A DNA stretch of 64,000 bases from Weissella confusa (GCF_004766315.1 NZ_PVSN01000026.1:48396-112395), one strand, 5' to 3'; positions 28,844 through 38,267 are shown, numbered from the stretch's first letter. Notes: generated by a model from the letters alone, not told the origin. Program-made: numbers and translations.

Positions 28844-28882
28844 CGGGGGATACCCCCGATACATATATATTTGCGGTATAAT
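28844..28882 (+). promoter_or_regulatory. phoH promoter region with G5/C5 hairpin
   Basis: TATAAT at 28877-28882 is a perfect -10 box; no good -35 is seen 17 bases upstream. Instead a compact palindrome cggggg-ata-cccccg (28844-28858) occupies that place, bracketed by GATAC on both sides. It could be an operator or a weak terminator for yqeY, though no T run follows. Confidence 0.45.
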
Positions 28883-28924
28883 AGTAACCGTAAGAGAATA
28901 ATTCGAATTAGAGGGATTACATTT

Positions 28925-29923
28925 TTGGCAGCACAAGTTGAAAAAGTTTATCGTTTTGAAAATGCTGAGCAAGAAATTGGTTTGGTCGGCGCACAAGACA
29001 GTAATTTGAAGTTAATTGAAGAAGGCATGCAGGTTGCATTGTCTGTGTTTGGGGACCAACTAACGATTAAGGGTGAAGCTGAAGCAGTAGATGCTGCTGA
29101 AGCGATTGTCGCTGAATTGGCCGCTCTAATTAAAAAAGGTGTGAAGTTGAACGCAACTGATATCGTGTCAGCGATGAAGATGTCAGAACGCGGTACGTTG
29201 GAATACTTTGGCGACATGTACACGGAAACGTTGATTCGTGATGCTAAGGGACACCCAGTTCGTGTTAAGAACTACGGTCAACGACGCTATATCCAAGCCA
29301 TTCGCAATAATGATATTACGTTTGGTATCGGACCAGCTGGTACTGGAAAGACGTATTTGGCTGTTGTTATGGCCGTGGCTGCTTTGAAGCGCGGCGATGT
29401 GGAGAAGATTATCATTACGCGTCCGGCTGTTGAAGCTGGTGAAAGTCTTGGTTTCTTGCCGGGTGATTTGAAGGAAAAGGTTGATCCTTACCTACGACCA
29501 ATTTATGATGCGTTGCATGCTATTCTAGGTGCTGAGCACACGGAGCGTTTGATGGATCGTGGTACGATTGAGATTGCACCATTGGCCTACATGCGTGGTC
29601 GTACGTTGGATAATGCCTTTATCATCTTGGATGAAGCACAAAATACAACACCGCAACAAATGAAGATGTTCCTAACCCGTTTGGGATTTGGATCACACAT
29701 GGTGGTTAACGGTGATGTGTCACAAATTGATTTGCCAAGTAAGGTGCGTTCAGGCTTGATTCAAGCCCGTCGTGTGTTGGTAAATGTGTCACATATCGAA
29801 TTTATTGAGTTCGCGGCAGATGACGTTGTGCGTCACCCAGTTGTCGGAGCGATTATTAATGCATACGACGCCTTTGATGCAGCGCAAGAAAAGGCAAAAG
29901 AAGCAAAAAAGAAGAAGGATTAA
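28925..29923 (+). CDS. phoH: PhoH-like ATPase
   Basis: Cytoplasmic P-loop ATPase of the PhoH family, linked to RNA metabolism. The TTG at 28925 (L/M-AAQVEKVYRFEN) is preferred because agaggga is 7 bases upstream and family members begin here; this gives 332 residues. An N-terminal KH-like region (residues 1-100) precedes the ATPase domain with Walker A GPAGTGKTYLAVVM, Walker B FIILDEAQNTT, and GFGSHMVVNGDVSQIDLP. ybeY begins 4 bases after the stop, an order conserved in Firmicutes (phoH-ybeY-dgkA-era). Confidence 0.93.
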   Translation: MAAQVEKVYRFENAEQEIGLVGAQDSNLKLIEEGMQVALSVFGDQLTIKGEAEAVDAAEAIVAELAALIKKGVKLNATDIVSAMKMSERGTLEYFGDMYTETLIRDAKGHPVRVKNYGQRRYIQAIRNNDITFGIGPAGTGKTYLAVVMAVAALKRGDVEKIIITRPAVEAGESLGFLPGDLKEKVDPYLRPIYDALHAILGAEHTERLMDRGTIEIAPLAYMRGRTLDNAFIILDEAQNTTPQQMKMFLTRLGFGSHMVVNGDVSQIDLPSKVRSGLIQARRVLVNVSHIEFIEFAADDVVRHPVVGAIINAYDAFDAAQEKAKEAKKKKD

Positions 29924-29927
29924 GATT

Positions 29928-30410
29928 ATGGATTTGGCGATCATTGACCAATCAAAGCCTGGCGTTCCCGCTGAGCAAATTGAACTCGTTGAAAAGGTTT
30001 TGAACTATGCTGGTGAGTATATGAAGTTGCCAGCTGATACTGAAATGTCAGTAACGTTCGTAAACAATGATGAAATTCAACGTTACAACCGCGAATACCG
30101 TGGGTTGGATAAGCCAACGGATGTCATTTCATTTGCCATTGAAGAAGATGGTGATGATTTGCCATTGATGATGGATGAAGAGATGGCCGAAGATTTGGCT
30201 AAGAACATTGGTGACATTATCGTTTCTGTCGATAAGATTGGTGAGCAAGCGGAATACTTGGAACACTCATATGAGCGTGAACTAGGATTCTTGGTTGTGC
30301 ACGGCTTCTTGCACTTGAATGGTTATGACCACATGCGCAGTGATGAAGACGAAAAGATTATGTTTGATTTGCAACGTGAGATTTTAGATAGTTATGGACT
30401 TACACGATAA
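29928..30410 (+). CDS. ybeY: Endoribonuclease YbeY (16S rRNA maturation)
   Basis: Single-strand-specific metallo-endoribonuclease for 16S rRNA 3' maturation and ribosome quality control. The ATG at 29928 gives 160 residues, normal for the family; earlier in-frame codons lie inside phoH. The zinc motif H-x3-H-x4-YDH appears as HGFLHLNGYDH, and the substrate-facing RYNREYRGLDKPTDVISFA segment is intact. Acidic insertion GDDLPLMMDEEMAED is typical of lactobacillal versions. It follows phoH by 4 bases and overlaps dgkA by 17 bases, so translation is coupled. Confidence 0.96.
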   Translation: MDLAIIDQSKPGVPAEQIELVEKVLNYAGEYMKLPADTEMSVTFVNNDEIQRYNREYRGLDKPTDVISFAIEEDGDDLPLMMDEEMAEDLAKNIGDIIVSVDKIGEQAEYLEHSYERELGFLVVHGFLHLNGYDHMRSDEDEKIMFDLQREILDSYGLTR

Positions 30411-30822
30411 GAAAAAGGCTACTACACAAGAGCCACAAATTGAGAAAAATACGCACTTCCTCCAAGCCCTTGGACATGCCTTAGAAGGTATTGGTCAACT
30501 TTTGGTTCGTGAACGAAACATGCGTTTTCATATTGTTGCGGCGATTGTAGTCTTACTTGTCGGCATCTATGTTAAACTAGGACGTTCAGATTGGTTGTGG
30601 ATTTCAGTTGCCGTCTTTACGGTTATCATGGCTGAGTTCGTGAATACCATGGTCGAAGCAATTGTTGATTTGATTGTGGGTGAACAATATCACCCGTTGG
30701 CTAAGGTGGCAAAGGACGTGGCGTCTGGTGCCGTTTTGGCGGCGGTGGCATTTGCCGTTGTGATTGGTGTTTTGATTTTCCAACCATACATCTTGCCAAA
30801 TTTGCAGATGATTATTAAATAA
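30394..30822 (+). CDS. dgkA: Diacylglycerol/undecaprenol kinase
   Basis: A 142-residue membrane enzyme with three transmembrane helices. In Gram-positives this family phosphorylates undecaprenol (or diacylglycerol), recycling the lipid carrier for cell-wall synthesis. The family signature is visible as AEFVNTMVEAIVDLIVG followed by HPLAKVAKDVASGAVLAA, with the catalytic Glu and metal-binding Glu/Asp residues present. The N-terminal 20 residues are charged and extended. The start overlaps the ybeY end by 17 bases in another frame. Confidence 0.94.
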   Translation: MDLHDKKKATTQEPQIEKNTHFLQALGHALEGIGQLLVRERNMRFHIVAAIVVLLVGIYVKLGRSDWLWISVAVFTVIMAEFVNTMVEAIVDLIVGEQYHPLAKVAKDVASGAVLAAVAFAVVIGVLIFQPYILPNLQMIIK

Positions 30823-30874
30823 GTTAGTTGTACGCGCGATGCGTGGATTATAGAAAGAATAGAGAATAATATAC

Positions 30875-31783
30875 ATGAGTGAACAAGGATTTAAGTCAGG
30901 TTTCGTTGCCCTAGTTGGTCGTCCAAACGTTGGTAAGTCAACGCTTTTGAACAAGATGATTGGTGAAAAGATTGCCATCATGTCACCAAAGGCACAAACG
31001 ACACGTAACAAGATCCAAGGAATTTACACGACTGATGAAGGCCAAATTGTGTTCATGGACACACCAGGAATTCACAAGCCACACAATTCATTGGGTGACT
31101 TCATGGTGAAGACGGCGATGTCAGCTTTGCGTGAAGCTGATATGGTTTGGTTCTTGGTTAACGCCGACGAGCCACGTGGTGCCGGTGATGACTTCATCAT
31201 CAACCGTTTGAAGGACACAAACACACCAGTTTACTTGATCATCAACAAGATTGATTTGGTGAACCCATCAGACTTGTTGGCTATCATTGCTGATTACAGC
31301 CAACAAATGGAATTCGCGGAAATCTTCCCAATTTCAGCTTTGAAGGGTGATGGTGTGCCAGAGTTGTTGGACTTCGCCATGGACAAGATGGAAGAAGGAC
31401 CACAATACTACCCAGCTGACCAAATTACGGACCACCCAGAGCGTTTCATCATGAGTGAGTTGATTCGTGAGAAGGTGCTACAATTGACACGTCAAGAAGT
31501 GCCACACTCAGTTGCCGTTGTGATTGATAAGATCGAACGTCAAGATGAGAACCACTTGCACGTGCAAGCCACGATTGTTGTTGAACGTCCAACGCAAAAG
31601 AACATCGTTATCGGTAAGCAAGGTGCGATGATCAAGGAAATTGGTGTTCGTGCCCGTAAGGATATCGAACGCTTGCTTGGAGACAAGATTTTCTTGGAGA
31701 CGTGGGTTAAGGTTGAAGAACGTTGGCGTGATAAGCCACAAGCCTTGCAAACGTATGGTTACAAGGAAGATTCAGATATTTAA
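30875..31783 (+). CDS. era: GTPase Era
   Basis: Essential GTPase that binds 16S rRNA near its 3' end during 30S assembly. 302 residues. G1 [13 protein letters not shown]3 DTPGIH, G4 NKID (LIINKIDLV) and G5 SALKG are present, and a C-terminal KH domain has [20 protein letters not shown]. Placement after ybeY and dgkA is the standard Firmicute order and functionally consistent, since YbeY and Era both act on 16S rRNA maturation. The upstream RBS is weak (agaaagaatagag). Confidence 0.97.
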   Translation: MSEQGFKSGFVALVGRPNVGKSTLLNKMIGEKIAIMSPKAQTTRNKIQGIYTTDEGQIVFMDTPGIHKPHNSLGDFMVKTAMSALREADMVWFLVNADEPRGAGDDFIINRLKDTNTPVYLIINKIDLVNPSDLLAIIADYSQQMEFAEIFPISALKGDGVPELLDFAMDKMEEGPQYYPADQITDHPERFIMSELIREKVLQLTRQEVPHSVAVVIDKIERQDENHLHVQATIVVERPTQKNIVIGKQGAMIKEIGVRARKDIERLLGDKIFLETWVKVEERWRDKPQALQTYGYKEDSDI

Positions 31784-31793
31784 TGATGTGAGA

Positions 31794-31818
31794 AGGAGAC
31801 TAATTAGTCTCTTTTTTA
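31794..31818 (+). terminator. Short hairpin between era and recO
   Basis: 6-bp perfect stem gagact-aatt-agtctc followed by TTTTTT. The small stem just ahead of the recO RBS suggests partial termination or processing rather than a hard stop. Confidence 0.6.
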
Positions 31819-31830
31819 TTAGGAGGCGGC

Positions 31831-32631
31831 ATGGCGGAAGTATTTGAAGCGATTGTCATGTATCAACGTGACCACAAAGAAAAAGATTTGATGGTTAAAA
31901 TGCTGACTAAAACAGCCGGCAAGCGGATGTTTTATATCAAAAATGGTAAGTCAAAGCGTTACCAGTTTGCTGCTGATGTCCAACCGATGACGATTGCAAC
32001 CTTCGAAGGAACGTTGAACCAAACCGGGCTAAGTTTCATTAATTCAGTTAAAGAAAGTCATCATTCTCGTGAGTTGATGATGGATGTTGAGAAGAATGCT
32101 TACATGACATACATCCTTGGCTTGATTGACGCTGCTTTCGTCGACAATCAGCCGATTGAAAAGTGGTTTAATTGGGCAAAGTTGGCGCTTGAAAAGCTGG
32201 AGGAAGGTCTCGACCCACAAGGCTTGGCGAACTACTTTGAAGTCCAATTATTGCCAGCATTTGGTCTAAATCCGACTTGGGGTGAATGCGCGGTTTGTGG
32301 TCGTCGTGATTTGCCACTCGATTTTTCTGAAAAGTTAAATGGCACCATTTGCCAGATACACTGGGACCAAGATGAAAATCGCATGAACGCCAATCCGCGC
32401 TCGGTTCGAATTTTGTCACAACTGGCGAAGGTGGATTTGAAGCAACTGGGCACGTTGAGTCTGAAGGATGAAACAAAGCAAGATATGGCGCGTGTGATGG
32501 ATAAGCTGTATGACGATCAGGTTGGTGTACATTTGCGTGCAAAATCATTTATTCAACAGTTATCAGGCTGGCAAGCACGGCTAGCGACTCGCAATAATTC
32601 TGAGGGCCGAAATGAGACTTCTACGGACTAA
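31831..32631 (+). CDS. recO: DNA repair protein RecO
   Basis: Recombination mediator that loads RecA through the RecFOR pathway. 266 residues: N-terminal OB-fold (FEAIVMYQRDHKEKDLMVKM), helical middle, and a zinc-finger-like segment CAVCGRRDLPLDF with a third Cys in GTICQIH; only three Cys are evident in this stretch. The optimal RBS aggaggcggc precedes the ATG. The era-recO-glyQS order is conserved in lactic acid bacteria. Confidence 0.93.
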   Translation: MAEVFEAIVMYQRDHKEKDLMVKMLTKTAGKRMFYIKNGKSKRYQFAADVQPMTIATFEGTLNQTGLSFINSVKESHHSRELMMDVEKNAYMTYILGLIDAAFVDNQPIEKWFNWAKLALEKLEEGLDPQGLANYFEVQLLPAFGLNPTWGECAVCGRRDLPLDFSEKLNGTICQIHWDQDENRMNANPRSVRILSQLAKVDLKQLGTLSLKDETKQDMARVMDKLYDDQVGVHLRAKSFIQQLSGWQARLATRNNSEGRNETSTD

Positions 32632-32683
32632 TCACTTATAATAAATGTGTAGAAGAAAACGTTTTCAGACAGGAGATGATTCT

Positions 32684-32860
32684 ATGGACATTAATTTGGA
32701 TGATTTGAAGGACAAGGCAGCTGACGCACTAGAAGGGGCTGACTTGAACGAATTGAAGGATAAGGCCGGCGAGTTGCTTGGCGACAAGGCTGACATGCTT
32801 GATAACGTTGATTTAGATGACGTTAAGGACAAGCTATCAGGATTGCTTGGAAAAGATTGA
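32684..32860 (+). CDS. Small acidic amphipathic repeat protein, 58 residues
   Basis: I do not recognise the family. The ATG at 32684 follows caggagatga. The whole protein is an internally repetitive amphipathic helix: LDDLKDKAADALEGAD, LNELKDKAGELLGDKAD and LDDVKDKLSGLLGKD are three versions of one roughly 16-residue unit. No signal peptide or membrane segment is present. A TATAAT (about 32637) upstream and a strong terminator downstream make it a free-standing gene. The unit pattern resembles stress-associated, LEA/CsbD-like small proteins, but that is only an impression. Confidence 0.65.
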   Translation: MDINLDDLKDKAADALEGADLNELKDKAGELLGDKADMLDNVDLDDVKDKLSGLLGKD

Positions 32861-32874
32861 ATAAACACCTAATG

Positions 32875-32908
32875 GACGGCATGCTCGAGTGAGTGTGCCG
32901 TCTTTTTT
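32875..32908 (+). terminator. Terminator after 58-residue gene
   Basis: 12-bp stem gacggcatgctc / gagtgtgccgtc with loop gagt, then TTTTTT. Confidence 0.9.
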
Positions 32909-33015
32909 CGCATCTCAACCACCAACTAGTTACAGTCCTGTGACATTGTGCACAAACGATTAGTTAATGTGGTAATCTATTGCTTAGTGTTTTAGTTTTA
33001 GGGAGTAGTAGAAAG

Positions 33016-33756
33016 ATGCAGAATTTGAAGCGAGCTTTGCGTGAAGCAACGTCGCCAGCAAACATCAAACGTGACTTAGCGTTGATGAATCGATTCCAAC
33101 GCGTGTACATGGTTGTGATTATGGCCGTCACGGTTTGGGCGTTTGTTTATACAGGCGACTATTCATCATCCGGTTGGACAAGTTTGATTACTGGCCTTGT
33201 GTTGGCGTTTTATTTGATTATGTTGGCTAGTGGCCGTTTGACGAATTTCTTCTGGGGTTTGTTGACGAATGGTATTTGGCTGTTGATGTCAATTCATAAT
33301 CACTTGGTTGGTGATATCTTGAACCAAGGATTCTTCTTCGTGATGCAATTTGTGGGGATGGCGGCTTGGTACAAGCAACTGTCACAACAGGCCGATAACA
33401 GCTAAATTCAAGCTAAGCGCATTGGTCCGAAGATGATGGGCTGCCTGGTCGCAGGGGCAGTCGTCGTCTACGGCATTGTCTTGACGGTTGCGAAGACGGC
33501 CCACGGTAATCAAGTTTACCTGGACTCATCACAACTACCACTAGGTATGTTGGCCCAAATTTTGGCAACGTACGGTTACCTATCACAATGGATTGTGTGG
33601 TTGTTCGTTGACGCTGTGGGCTTGTTGCTCTGGTGGAATCAAATCCAAGCAGGTGGCTCAGGTGCATTGGGGATGTTTGTCCTCATGATTGTGAAAACAT
33701 TCAATGCTTTCTACGGGATGTACTTGTGGTCTAAGACGACCGAATATAAAGATTAA
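33016..33756 (+). pseudogene. pnuC: pnuC-like nicotinamide riboside transporter gene interrupted by in-frame TAA
   Basis: Two open stretches in the same frame (33016-33402 and 33406-33753) together encode one PnuC-type permease of about 246 residues, separated only by TAA at 33403-33405. Family features lie on both sides: NFFWGLLTNGIWLLMS and MQFVGMAAWYKQ before the stop; VYLDSSQLPLGMLAQILATY, SQWIVWLFVDAVGLLLWW and AFYGMYLW after it. CAA (Gln) to TAA would explain the stop. An in-frame ATG ATG at 33433 lacks a convincing RBS. Function would be uptake of an NAD precursor. Real nonsense mutation or sequence error cannot be told apart here. Confidence 0.82.
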
Positions 33757-33866
33757 TTATGATAGACTGGCAACATTTTGTTGTCAGTCTTTTTTTGATT
33801 TAGTCGGTGTCTGTTCACAATGAATCGCTATCCTTGAGTAAAATCGGGGACAATGTGGGGAAGACG

Positions 33867-34832
33867 ATGACAGAAAAATTTGATTTGAAGAAAGCTGAAC
33901 AGGCGAAGTTGCAGTTAAGCGATCGTTACTACGCAAAGCCGACGATCAATCGACTGAACGGATTGATTGACGCTGTTTTGGCAATTGTAGCGACTATCAT
34001 GGTGTTGGCATTGAAGTTGCCAATTAAAGGGGCACACGATTGGACGACAATCCAACCTGTTTTGATTGGGATTGCGATATTTGTGGTGAGTTTCATTGTG
34101 GTGGTGAATCAATACGTGACGAACATGCGTATGTTCAATTTGATTCACAAAATTAATCCGGTGGGGATGCTATTGGTATTTAGTTGGCTGGCAGTATTAG
34201 CGCTTTTGCCATTTTTTACCCGCTGGATGTTTGAAGACTGGCATAATCGGTATGCAGTGTTGGGGTACGGGATTATTTATGTTTTAGCTAGCGTGTTACA
34301 ACAGGCGTTACTACTCAATTTGGTGAAGACGAATTTCAATCCTGATGAGATGACGGAGGCGGGCAATAATTCATTAGCGCAGTTATATCATTTCGCATTT
34401 AATACTCAGGCGCGACTAACGGGAATTAGTGCAATAGTTCTGTTAATCGTGGCGACTATCTGGCCAACGTGGGGATTCTGGTTGTTTATCTTGGTGCCAA
34501 TTGTTAGTTTCGTCCAAACGCTGTTTGAAGGTGAATTGAAGGATCGCATTAATGATCAAGCCGCGCGTTGGCGACCAGAAGAACAAGCGCGTGTGCAAGA
34601 TATGTTAAATGCGGATGATGAATCAATCAGTGAGAAATCGATGGATATGCAAGAAAAAGTGTTGCAACGTCTATTCTGGCGTCGCTTGTCACCAGAAAAG
34701 CGCGCTGACGCACAAAAACGATTTGATGATTGGCGTGAGGAACAACGCCGTGAGCAAGCTGAGGAACAAGCACAAGAAGCGACTGAGCAAGCCCGTGAGC
34801 GTGCTCGAAAAGAAGCACATCGTCGTTCTTAA
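33867..34832 (+). CDS. TMEM175-like (DUF1211) potassium channel family protein
   Basis: A 321-residue membrane protein. The ATG at 33867 has tggggaag upstream; the in-frame GTG at 33807 does not. The helix 1 signature of the DUF1211/TMEM175 family is recognisable as RLNGLIDAVLAIVATIMVLA (usual form R-x3-F-x-D-G-x-F-A-I), followed by about five more membrane helices. The family includes prokaryotic potassium channels. The last 80 residues form a highly charged helix (EEQRREQAEEQAQEATEQAR), an unusual extension likely to be cytoplasmic coiled coil. It is monocistronic, with no obvious terminator before the glyQ promoter. Confidence 0.75.
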   Translation: MTEKFDLKKAEQAKLQLSDRYYAKPTINRLNGLIDAVLAIVATIMVLALKLPIKGAHDWTTIQPVLIGIAIFVVSFIVVVNQYVTNMRMFNLIHKINPVGMLLVFSWLAVLALLPFFTRWMFEDWHNRYAVLGYGIIYVLASVLQQALLLNLVKTNFNPDEMTEAGNNSLAQLYHFAFNTQARLTGISAIVLLIVATIWPTWGFWLFILVPIVSFVQTLFEGELKDRINDQAARWRPEEQARVQDMLNADDESISEKSMDMQEKVLQRLFWRRLSPEKRADAQKRFDDWREEQRREQAEEQAQEATEQARERARKEAHRRS

Positions 34833-34849
34833 TTAATCAGTCATGCGCG

Positions 34850-34877
34850 TTGACTTTTAAACGCTGAGTGATAAACT
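34850..34877 (+). promoter_or_regulatory. Promoter of glyQS T-box operon
   Basis: -35 TTGACT, 16-base spacer, -10 TAAACT, directly before the T-box leader. Confidence 0.75.
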
Positions 34878-35097
34878 TATTACATGTAATAAGCGATGAA
34901 AGCAGAAGAATTGCGTGAACTCAGTCCAGCAAGTCACCGGTGATGTGAGGGTGATCTGAAAACGCGCAAGGGGCACTGCCGGAGCACAATTTAATCCAAT
35001 GAAGCTGCTAGGAGTTTTCCTAGAAGTAGGGTGGAACCGCGAATTATCGTCCCTACATCAATCATTTTTAAAGGTGATTGGTGTAGGGCTTTTTATT
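34878..35097 (+). promoter_or_regulatory. T-box leader of glyQS (specifier GGC)
   Basis: Stem I region starts near 34890. The specifier codon GGC (Gly) lies at 34972-34974 followed by A. The T-box agggtggaaccgcg is at 35028-35041, where UGGA can pair with the U73 acceptor end of tRNA-Gly. The terminator ccctacatcaatca / tgattggtgtaggg plus TTTTT closes the leader at 35051-35095. All parts agree on glycine. Confidence 0.94.
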
Positions 35098-35133
35098 TGC
35101 TCGAAGCCAACCACGAGAAAGGAATTTGTCAAC

Positions 35134-36060
35134 ATGAGTGCAAAAATGAGTGTGCAAGACATTATTTTGACGTTGCAAAAGTTCTGGGCTGATCAAGGCG
35201 CAATGCTAATGGAAGCCTACGATACAGAAAAGGGTGCTGGTACGATGAGCCCTTACACGTTCCTACGTGCCAATGGTCCTGAGCCATGGAACGCAGCTTA
35301 CGTAGAGCCATCACGTCGTCCAGCCGATGGACGTTACGGGGATAACCCAAACCGTTTGTACCAACACCACCAATTCCAAGTGGTTATGAAGCCATCACCT
35401 GACAACATCCAAGAGTTGTACTTGGATTCTTTGAAGGCCTTGGGTATTGATCCTTTGGAACACGATATCCGTTTCGTTGAAGATAACTGGGAGAACCCTT
35501 CAATGGGTGCCGCTGGTATCGGTTGGGAAATCTGGTTGGATGGTATGGAAGTGACGCAATTTACGTACTTCCAACAAGTCGGTGGAATCCAAGTTGATGC
35601 CGTAACATCAGAAATCACGTATGGTTTGGAGCGTCTGGCTTCGTACATCCAAGACGTGCCAACAGTTTACGATTTGGAATGGGGTAACGGTGTTTTGTAC
35701 GGTGACATCTTCAAGGAGCCTGAGTACGAACACTCAGTTTACTCATTCGAAGAGTCAGACCAAGAGATGTTGTTGCGTCACTTTAACGAGTACGAAGCTG
35801 AAGCCAAGAAGGCCTTGGAAAAGGGCTTGGTTCACCCAGCTTACGACTACATTTTGAAGTCATCACACACGTTTAACTTGTTGGACGCGCGTGGAACGGT
35901 TTCAGTTACTGAGCGTGCAAAGTACCTTTCACGTATCCGTAACATGGCCCGTTCAGTTGCGCGTGCCTTCATTGATGAGCGTAAGAAGCTTGGTTTCCCA
36001 TTGTTGAAGGACGAAGCTTTGCGTGCGAAGTACTTGCCTGCAGATGAGGAGGAGAACTAA
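35134..36060 (+). CDS. glyQ: Glycyl-tRNA synthetase alpha subunit
   Basis: Catalytic alpha subunit of the alpha2-beta2 glycyl-tRNA synthetase. The start at 35134 ([15 protein letters not shown]) gives 308 residues and has gaaagga 10 bases upstream; the longer frame runs back into the T-box terminator and is not coding. Signatures: [38 protein letters not shown] and [10 protein letters not shown] (class II motif 3). The beta subunit gene starts 1 base after the stop. Confidence 0.97.
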   Translation: MSAKMSVQDIILTLQKFWADQGAMLMEAYDTEKGAGTMSPYTFLRANGPEPWNAAYVEPSRRPADGRYGDNPNRLYQHHQFQVVMKPSPDNIQELYLDSLKALGIDPLEHDIRFVEDNWENPSMGAAGIGWEIWLDGMEVTQFTYFQQVGGIQVDAVTSEITYGLERLASYIQDVPTVYDLEWGNGVLYGDIFKEPEYEHSVYSFEESDQEMLLRHFNEYEAEAKKALEKGLVHPAYDYILKSSHTFNLLDARGTVSVTERAKYLSRIRNMARSVARAFIDERKKLGFPLLKDEALRAKYLPADEEEN

Positions 36061-36061
36061 G

Positions 36062-38143
36062 ATGGCTAACTTTTTGCTAGAAATTGGTTTGGCAGAAGTT
36101 CCTGCCCACTTGGTTACGCCCGCAATTAACCAATTGGTTGAGCGTGCCGAAAACTTTATGAAGGATGAGCGTTTGGCTTACGAGTCAATCAAGCCATTCT
36201 CAACGCCACGTCGTTTGGCAGTTTTGATTTCAGGTGTGGCTGAAAAGGCTGAAGACTTTACTGAAGAAGTAAAGGGACCTGCTAAGAAGGCTGCTTTGGA
36301 CGCTGAAGGTAACTACTCAAAGGCTGCCCAAGGATTCGTACGTGGTCAAGGTATGACGACGGACGACATCACGTTCAAGGAATTTAACGGTAACGAATAC
36401 GTTTACGTAACGAAGTTTGAAGCTGGTCAACCAGCTGCTGCTGTTTTGGCAGGCTTCAAGTCAGTTGTTGAGGCAATGACGTTCTCAACGACGATGAAGT
36501 GGGGCCGTCACACGTTCGAATACGTTCGTCCAATTCGTTGGATGGTTGCGTTGTTGGATGATCAAGTTGTACCATTCGATATTTTGGGTGTTGCAACGGG
36601 TCGTTCATCACGTGGACACCGCTTCTTGGGTCACGATGTTGAAATCGCATCTGCTGACAAGTACGAAGAAGCTTTGACGTCTGTTTTCGTGCAAGCTGAT
36701 GCTGAAGCACGTAAGGAAAACATCCGTGCACAAGTGCGCCAAATTGCAGCCGACAACAACTGGCAAGTGGTTGTTGACGATGATTTGCTTGAAGAAGTTA
36801 ACAACATCGTTGAATACCCAACGGCCTTTGCTGGTGGCTTCGACGAAGGTTACTTGGAAGTTCCTGACGAAGTATTGATTACGTCAATGAAGGAGCACCA
36901 ACGTTTCTTCCACGTGGTTGATGCTAATGGTGCTTTGTTGCCACACTTCATCTCAGTTCGTAACGGAAACGCTGAACACATCGACAACGTGATTGCCGGT
37001 AACGAGAAGGTGTTGGTTGCCCGTTTGGAAGACGCTAAGTTCTTCTACCACGAGGACCAAAAGCACGGCATCGACTTCTACAACAACAAGTTGGAAGTTG
37101 TTTCGTTCCACGCTAAGTTGGGATCAGTTGCCGCACACACGCGTCGTGCCAAGGCATTGGCTGCTATCATTGCTGGTCGCTTGAACTTCTCAGCTGACCA
37201 ACAAACGAAGTTGGCCCGTGCAGGTGAGATCTACAAGTTCGACTTGATGACTGGTATGGTTGGTGAGTTCGACGAATTGCAAGGTATCATGGGTGAGAAG
37301 TACGCCAACTTGTTTGGTGAAGACGCCGCTGTGGCCCAAGCAATCCGTGAACACTACATGCCAATCTCAGCTGATGGTGAATTGCCAGCGTCAGATTTGG
37401 GTAAGGTTTTGGCTTTGGCTGACAAGTTGGATAGCTTGTTGTCATTCTTCGCTGGTGGCATGGTACCATCAGGTTCAAACGACCCATATGCTTTGCGTCG
37501 TGCTGCTTCAGGTGTTGTAAACATCTTGGCCGACAACAAGTGGGAGTTGGATATTGACGGTATCTTGTCAGACTTGATCGATGACATCAACGCCGATGCT
37601 GCTAAGTTTGGTTTGCCAGAAGATGTTATGGCTGAGTTGCAAAACAATGTGGCTGCCGTTGTGAACTTCTTGACGGACCGTGTTGTGAAGGCGTTGCAAG
37701 ATGATGGTGTTCGTCGTGACATCATCAACGCGGTAACGAAGAATGACTTTGCTGATACGACTCAAATGTTCGAATCAGCACAAGTTTTGGCAGCTCACGT
37801 GGCTGACGATAACTTCCGTGAAGGTGTTGAAGCTTTGACGCGTGTCATGCGCTTGACGACAAAGAACGCTACTGACGCTGTTGTTGATGTGACGTTGTTC
37901 GAGAACGATGCTGAAAAGGCTTTGTTCGAAGCTGTTTCACCAGTTGCTGAAGATTCAGAAACGGATGCCAAGTTGGTTGCTTTGTTGAACTTGCAACCCG
38001 CAGTTGCAGCTTACTTCGATGAGACGATGGTCATGGTCGAAGACGAAGCTGTTAAGAACAACCGTTTGGCTACGTTGCACGCTGTTGCTAACGAAGCGAC
38101 TAAGGTAGCTAACTTCCTAGAATTGGATGTTAAGTCAAACTAA
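36062..38143 (+). CDS. glyS: Glycyl-tRNA synthetase beta subunit
   Basis: Beta subunit needed for tRNA-Gly recognition and stability of the tetramer. 693 residues, standard length. The ATG at 36062 follows gaggagg inside the glyQ end. Recognisable segments: NFLLEIGLAEVPAHLV at the N-terminus, the HD-domain-like EIYKFDLMTGMVGEFDELQG, NDPYALRRAASGVVNIL, and the C-terminal DALR-like anticodon-binding region with NRLATLHAVA. Co-transcribed with glyQ under the glycine T-box and closed by a strong terminator. Confidence 0.97.
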   Translation: MANFLLEIGLAEVPAHLVTPAINQLVERAENFMKDERLAYESIKPFSTPRRLAVLISGVAEKAEDFTEEVKGPAKKAALDAEGNYSKAAQGFVRGQGMTTDDITFKEFNGNEYVYVTKFEAGQPAAAVLAGFKSVVEAMTFSTTMKWGRHTFEYVRPIRWMVALLDDQVVPFDILGVATGRSSRGHRFLGHDVEIASADKYEEALTSVFVQADAEARKENIRAQVRQIAADNNWQVVVDDDLLEEVNNIVEYPTAFAGGFDEGYLEVPDEVLITSMKEHQRFFHVVDANGALLPHFISVRNGNAEHIDNVIAGNEKVLVARLEDAKFFYHEDQKHGIDFYNNKLEVVSFHAKLGSVAAHTRRAKALAAIIAGRLNFSADQQTKLARAGEIYKFDLMTGMVGEFDELQGIMGEKYANLFGEDAAVAQAIREHYMPISADGELPASDLGKVLALADKLDSLLSFFAGGMVPSGSNDPYALRRAASGVVNILADNKWELDIDGILSDLIDDINADAAKFGLPEDVMAELQNNVAAVVNFLTDRVVKALQDDGVRRDIINAVTKNDFADTTQMFESAQVLAAHVADDNFREGVEALTRVMRLTTKNATDAVVDVTLFENDAEKALFEAVSPVAEDSETDAKLVALLNLQPAVAAYFDETMVMVEDEAVKNNRLATLHAVANEATKVANFLELDVKSN

Positions 38144-38158
38144 TCATTAATTAATATG

Positions 38159-38190
38159 AAGGCCAGGCAATTTTTGCCTGGCCTTTTTTG
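38159..38190 (+). terminator. Terminator of glyQS
   Basis: Stem aaggccaggcaa / ttgcctggcctt with TTT loop, then TTTT. Confidence 0.93.
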
Positions 38191-38267
38191 TGTCTCAAGC
38201 ACCATTCGAAAATTGTTCACAACGCCGTGATAACCTGGGTTTGATGAAGATGACAGGAGGAAATATC

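Noticed and set aside
33867..34832. Coiled-coil tail of the TMEM175-like protein as a separate fused gene
   Set aside because: The frame, codon use and helix periodicity continue without a break, so it is more simply a C-terminal extension.
34999..35133. N-terminal extension of glyQ into the T-box terminator
   Set aside because: The open frame is fortuitous; the known GlyQ N-terminus and RBS place the start at 35134.
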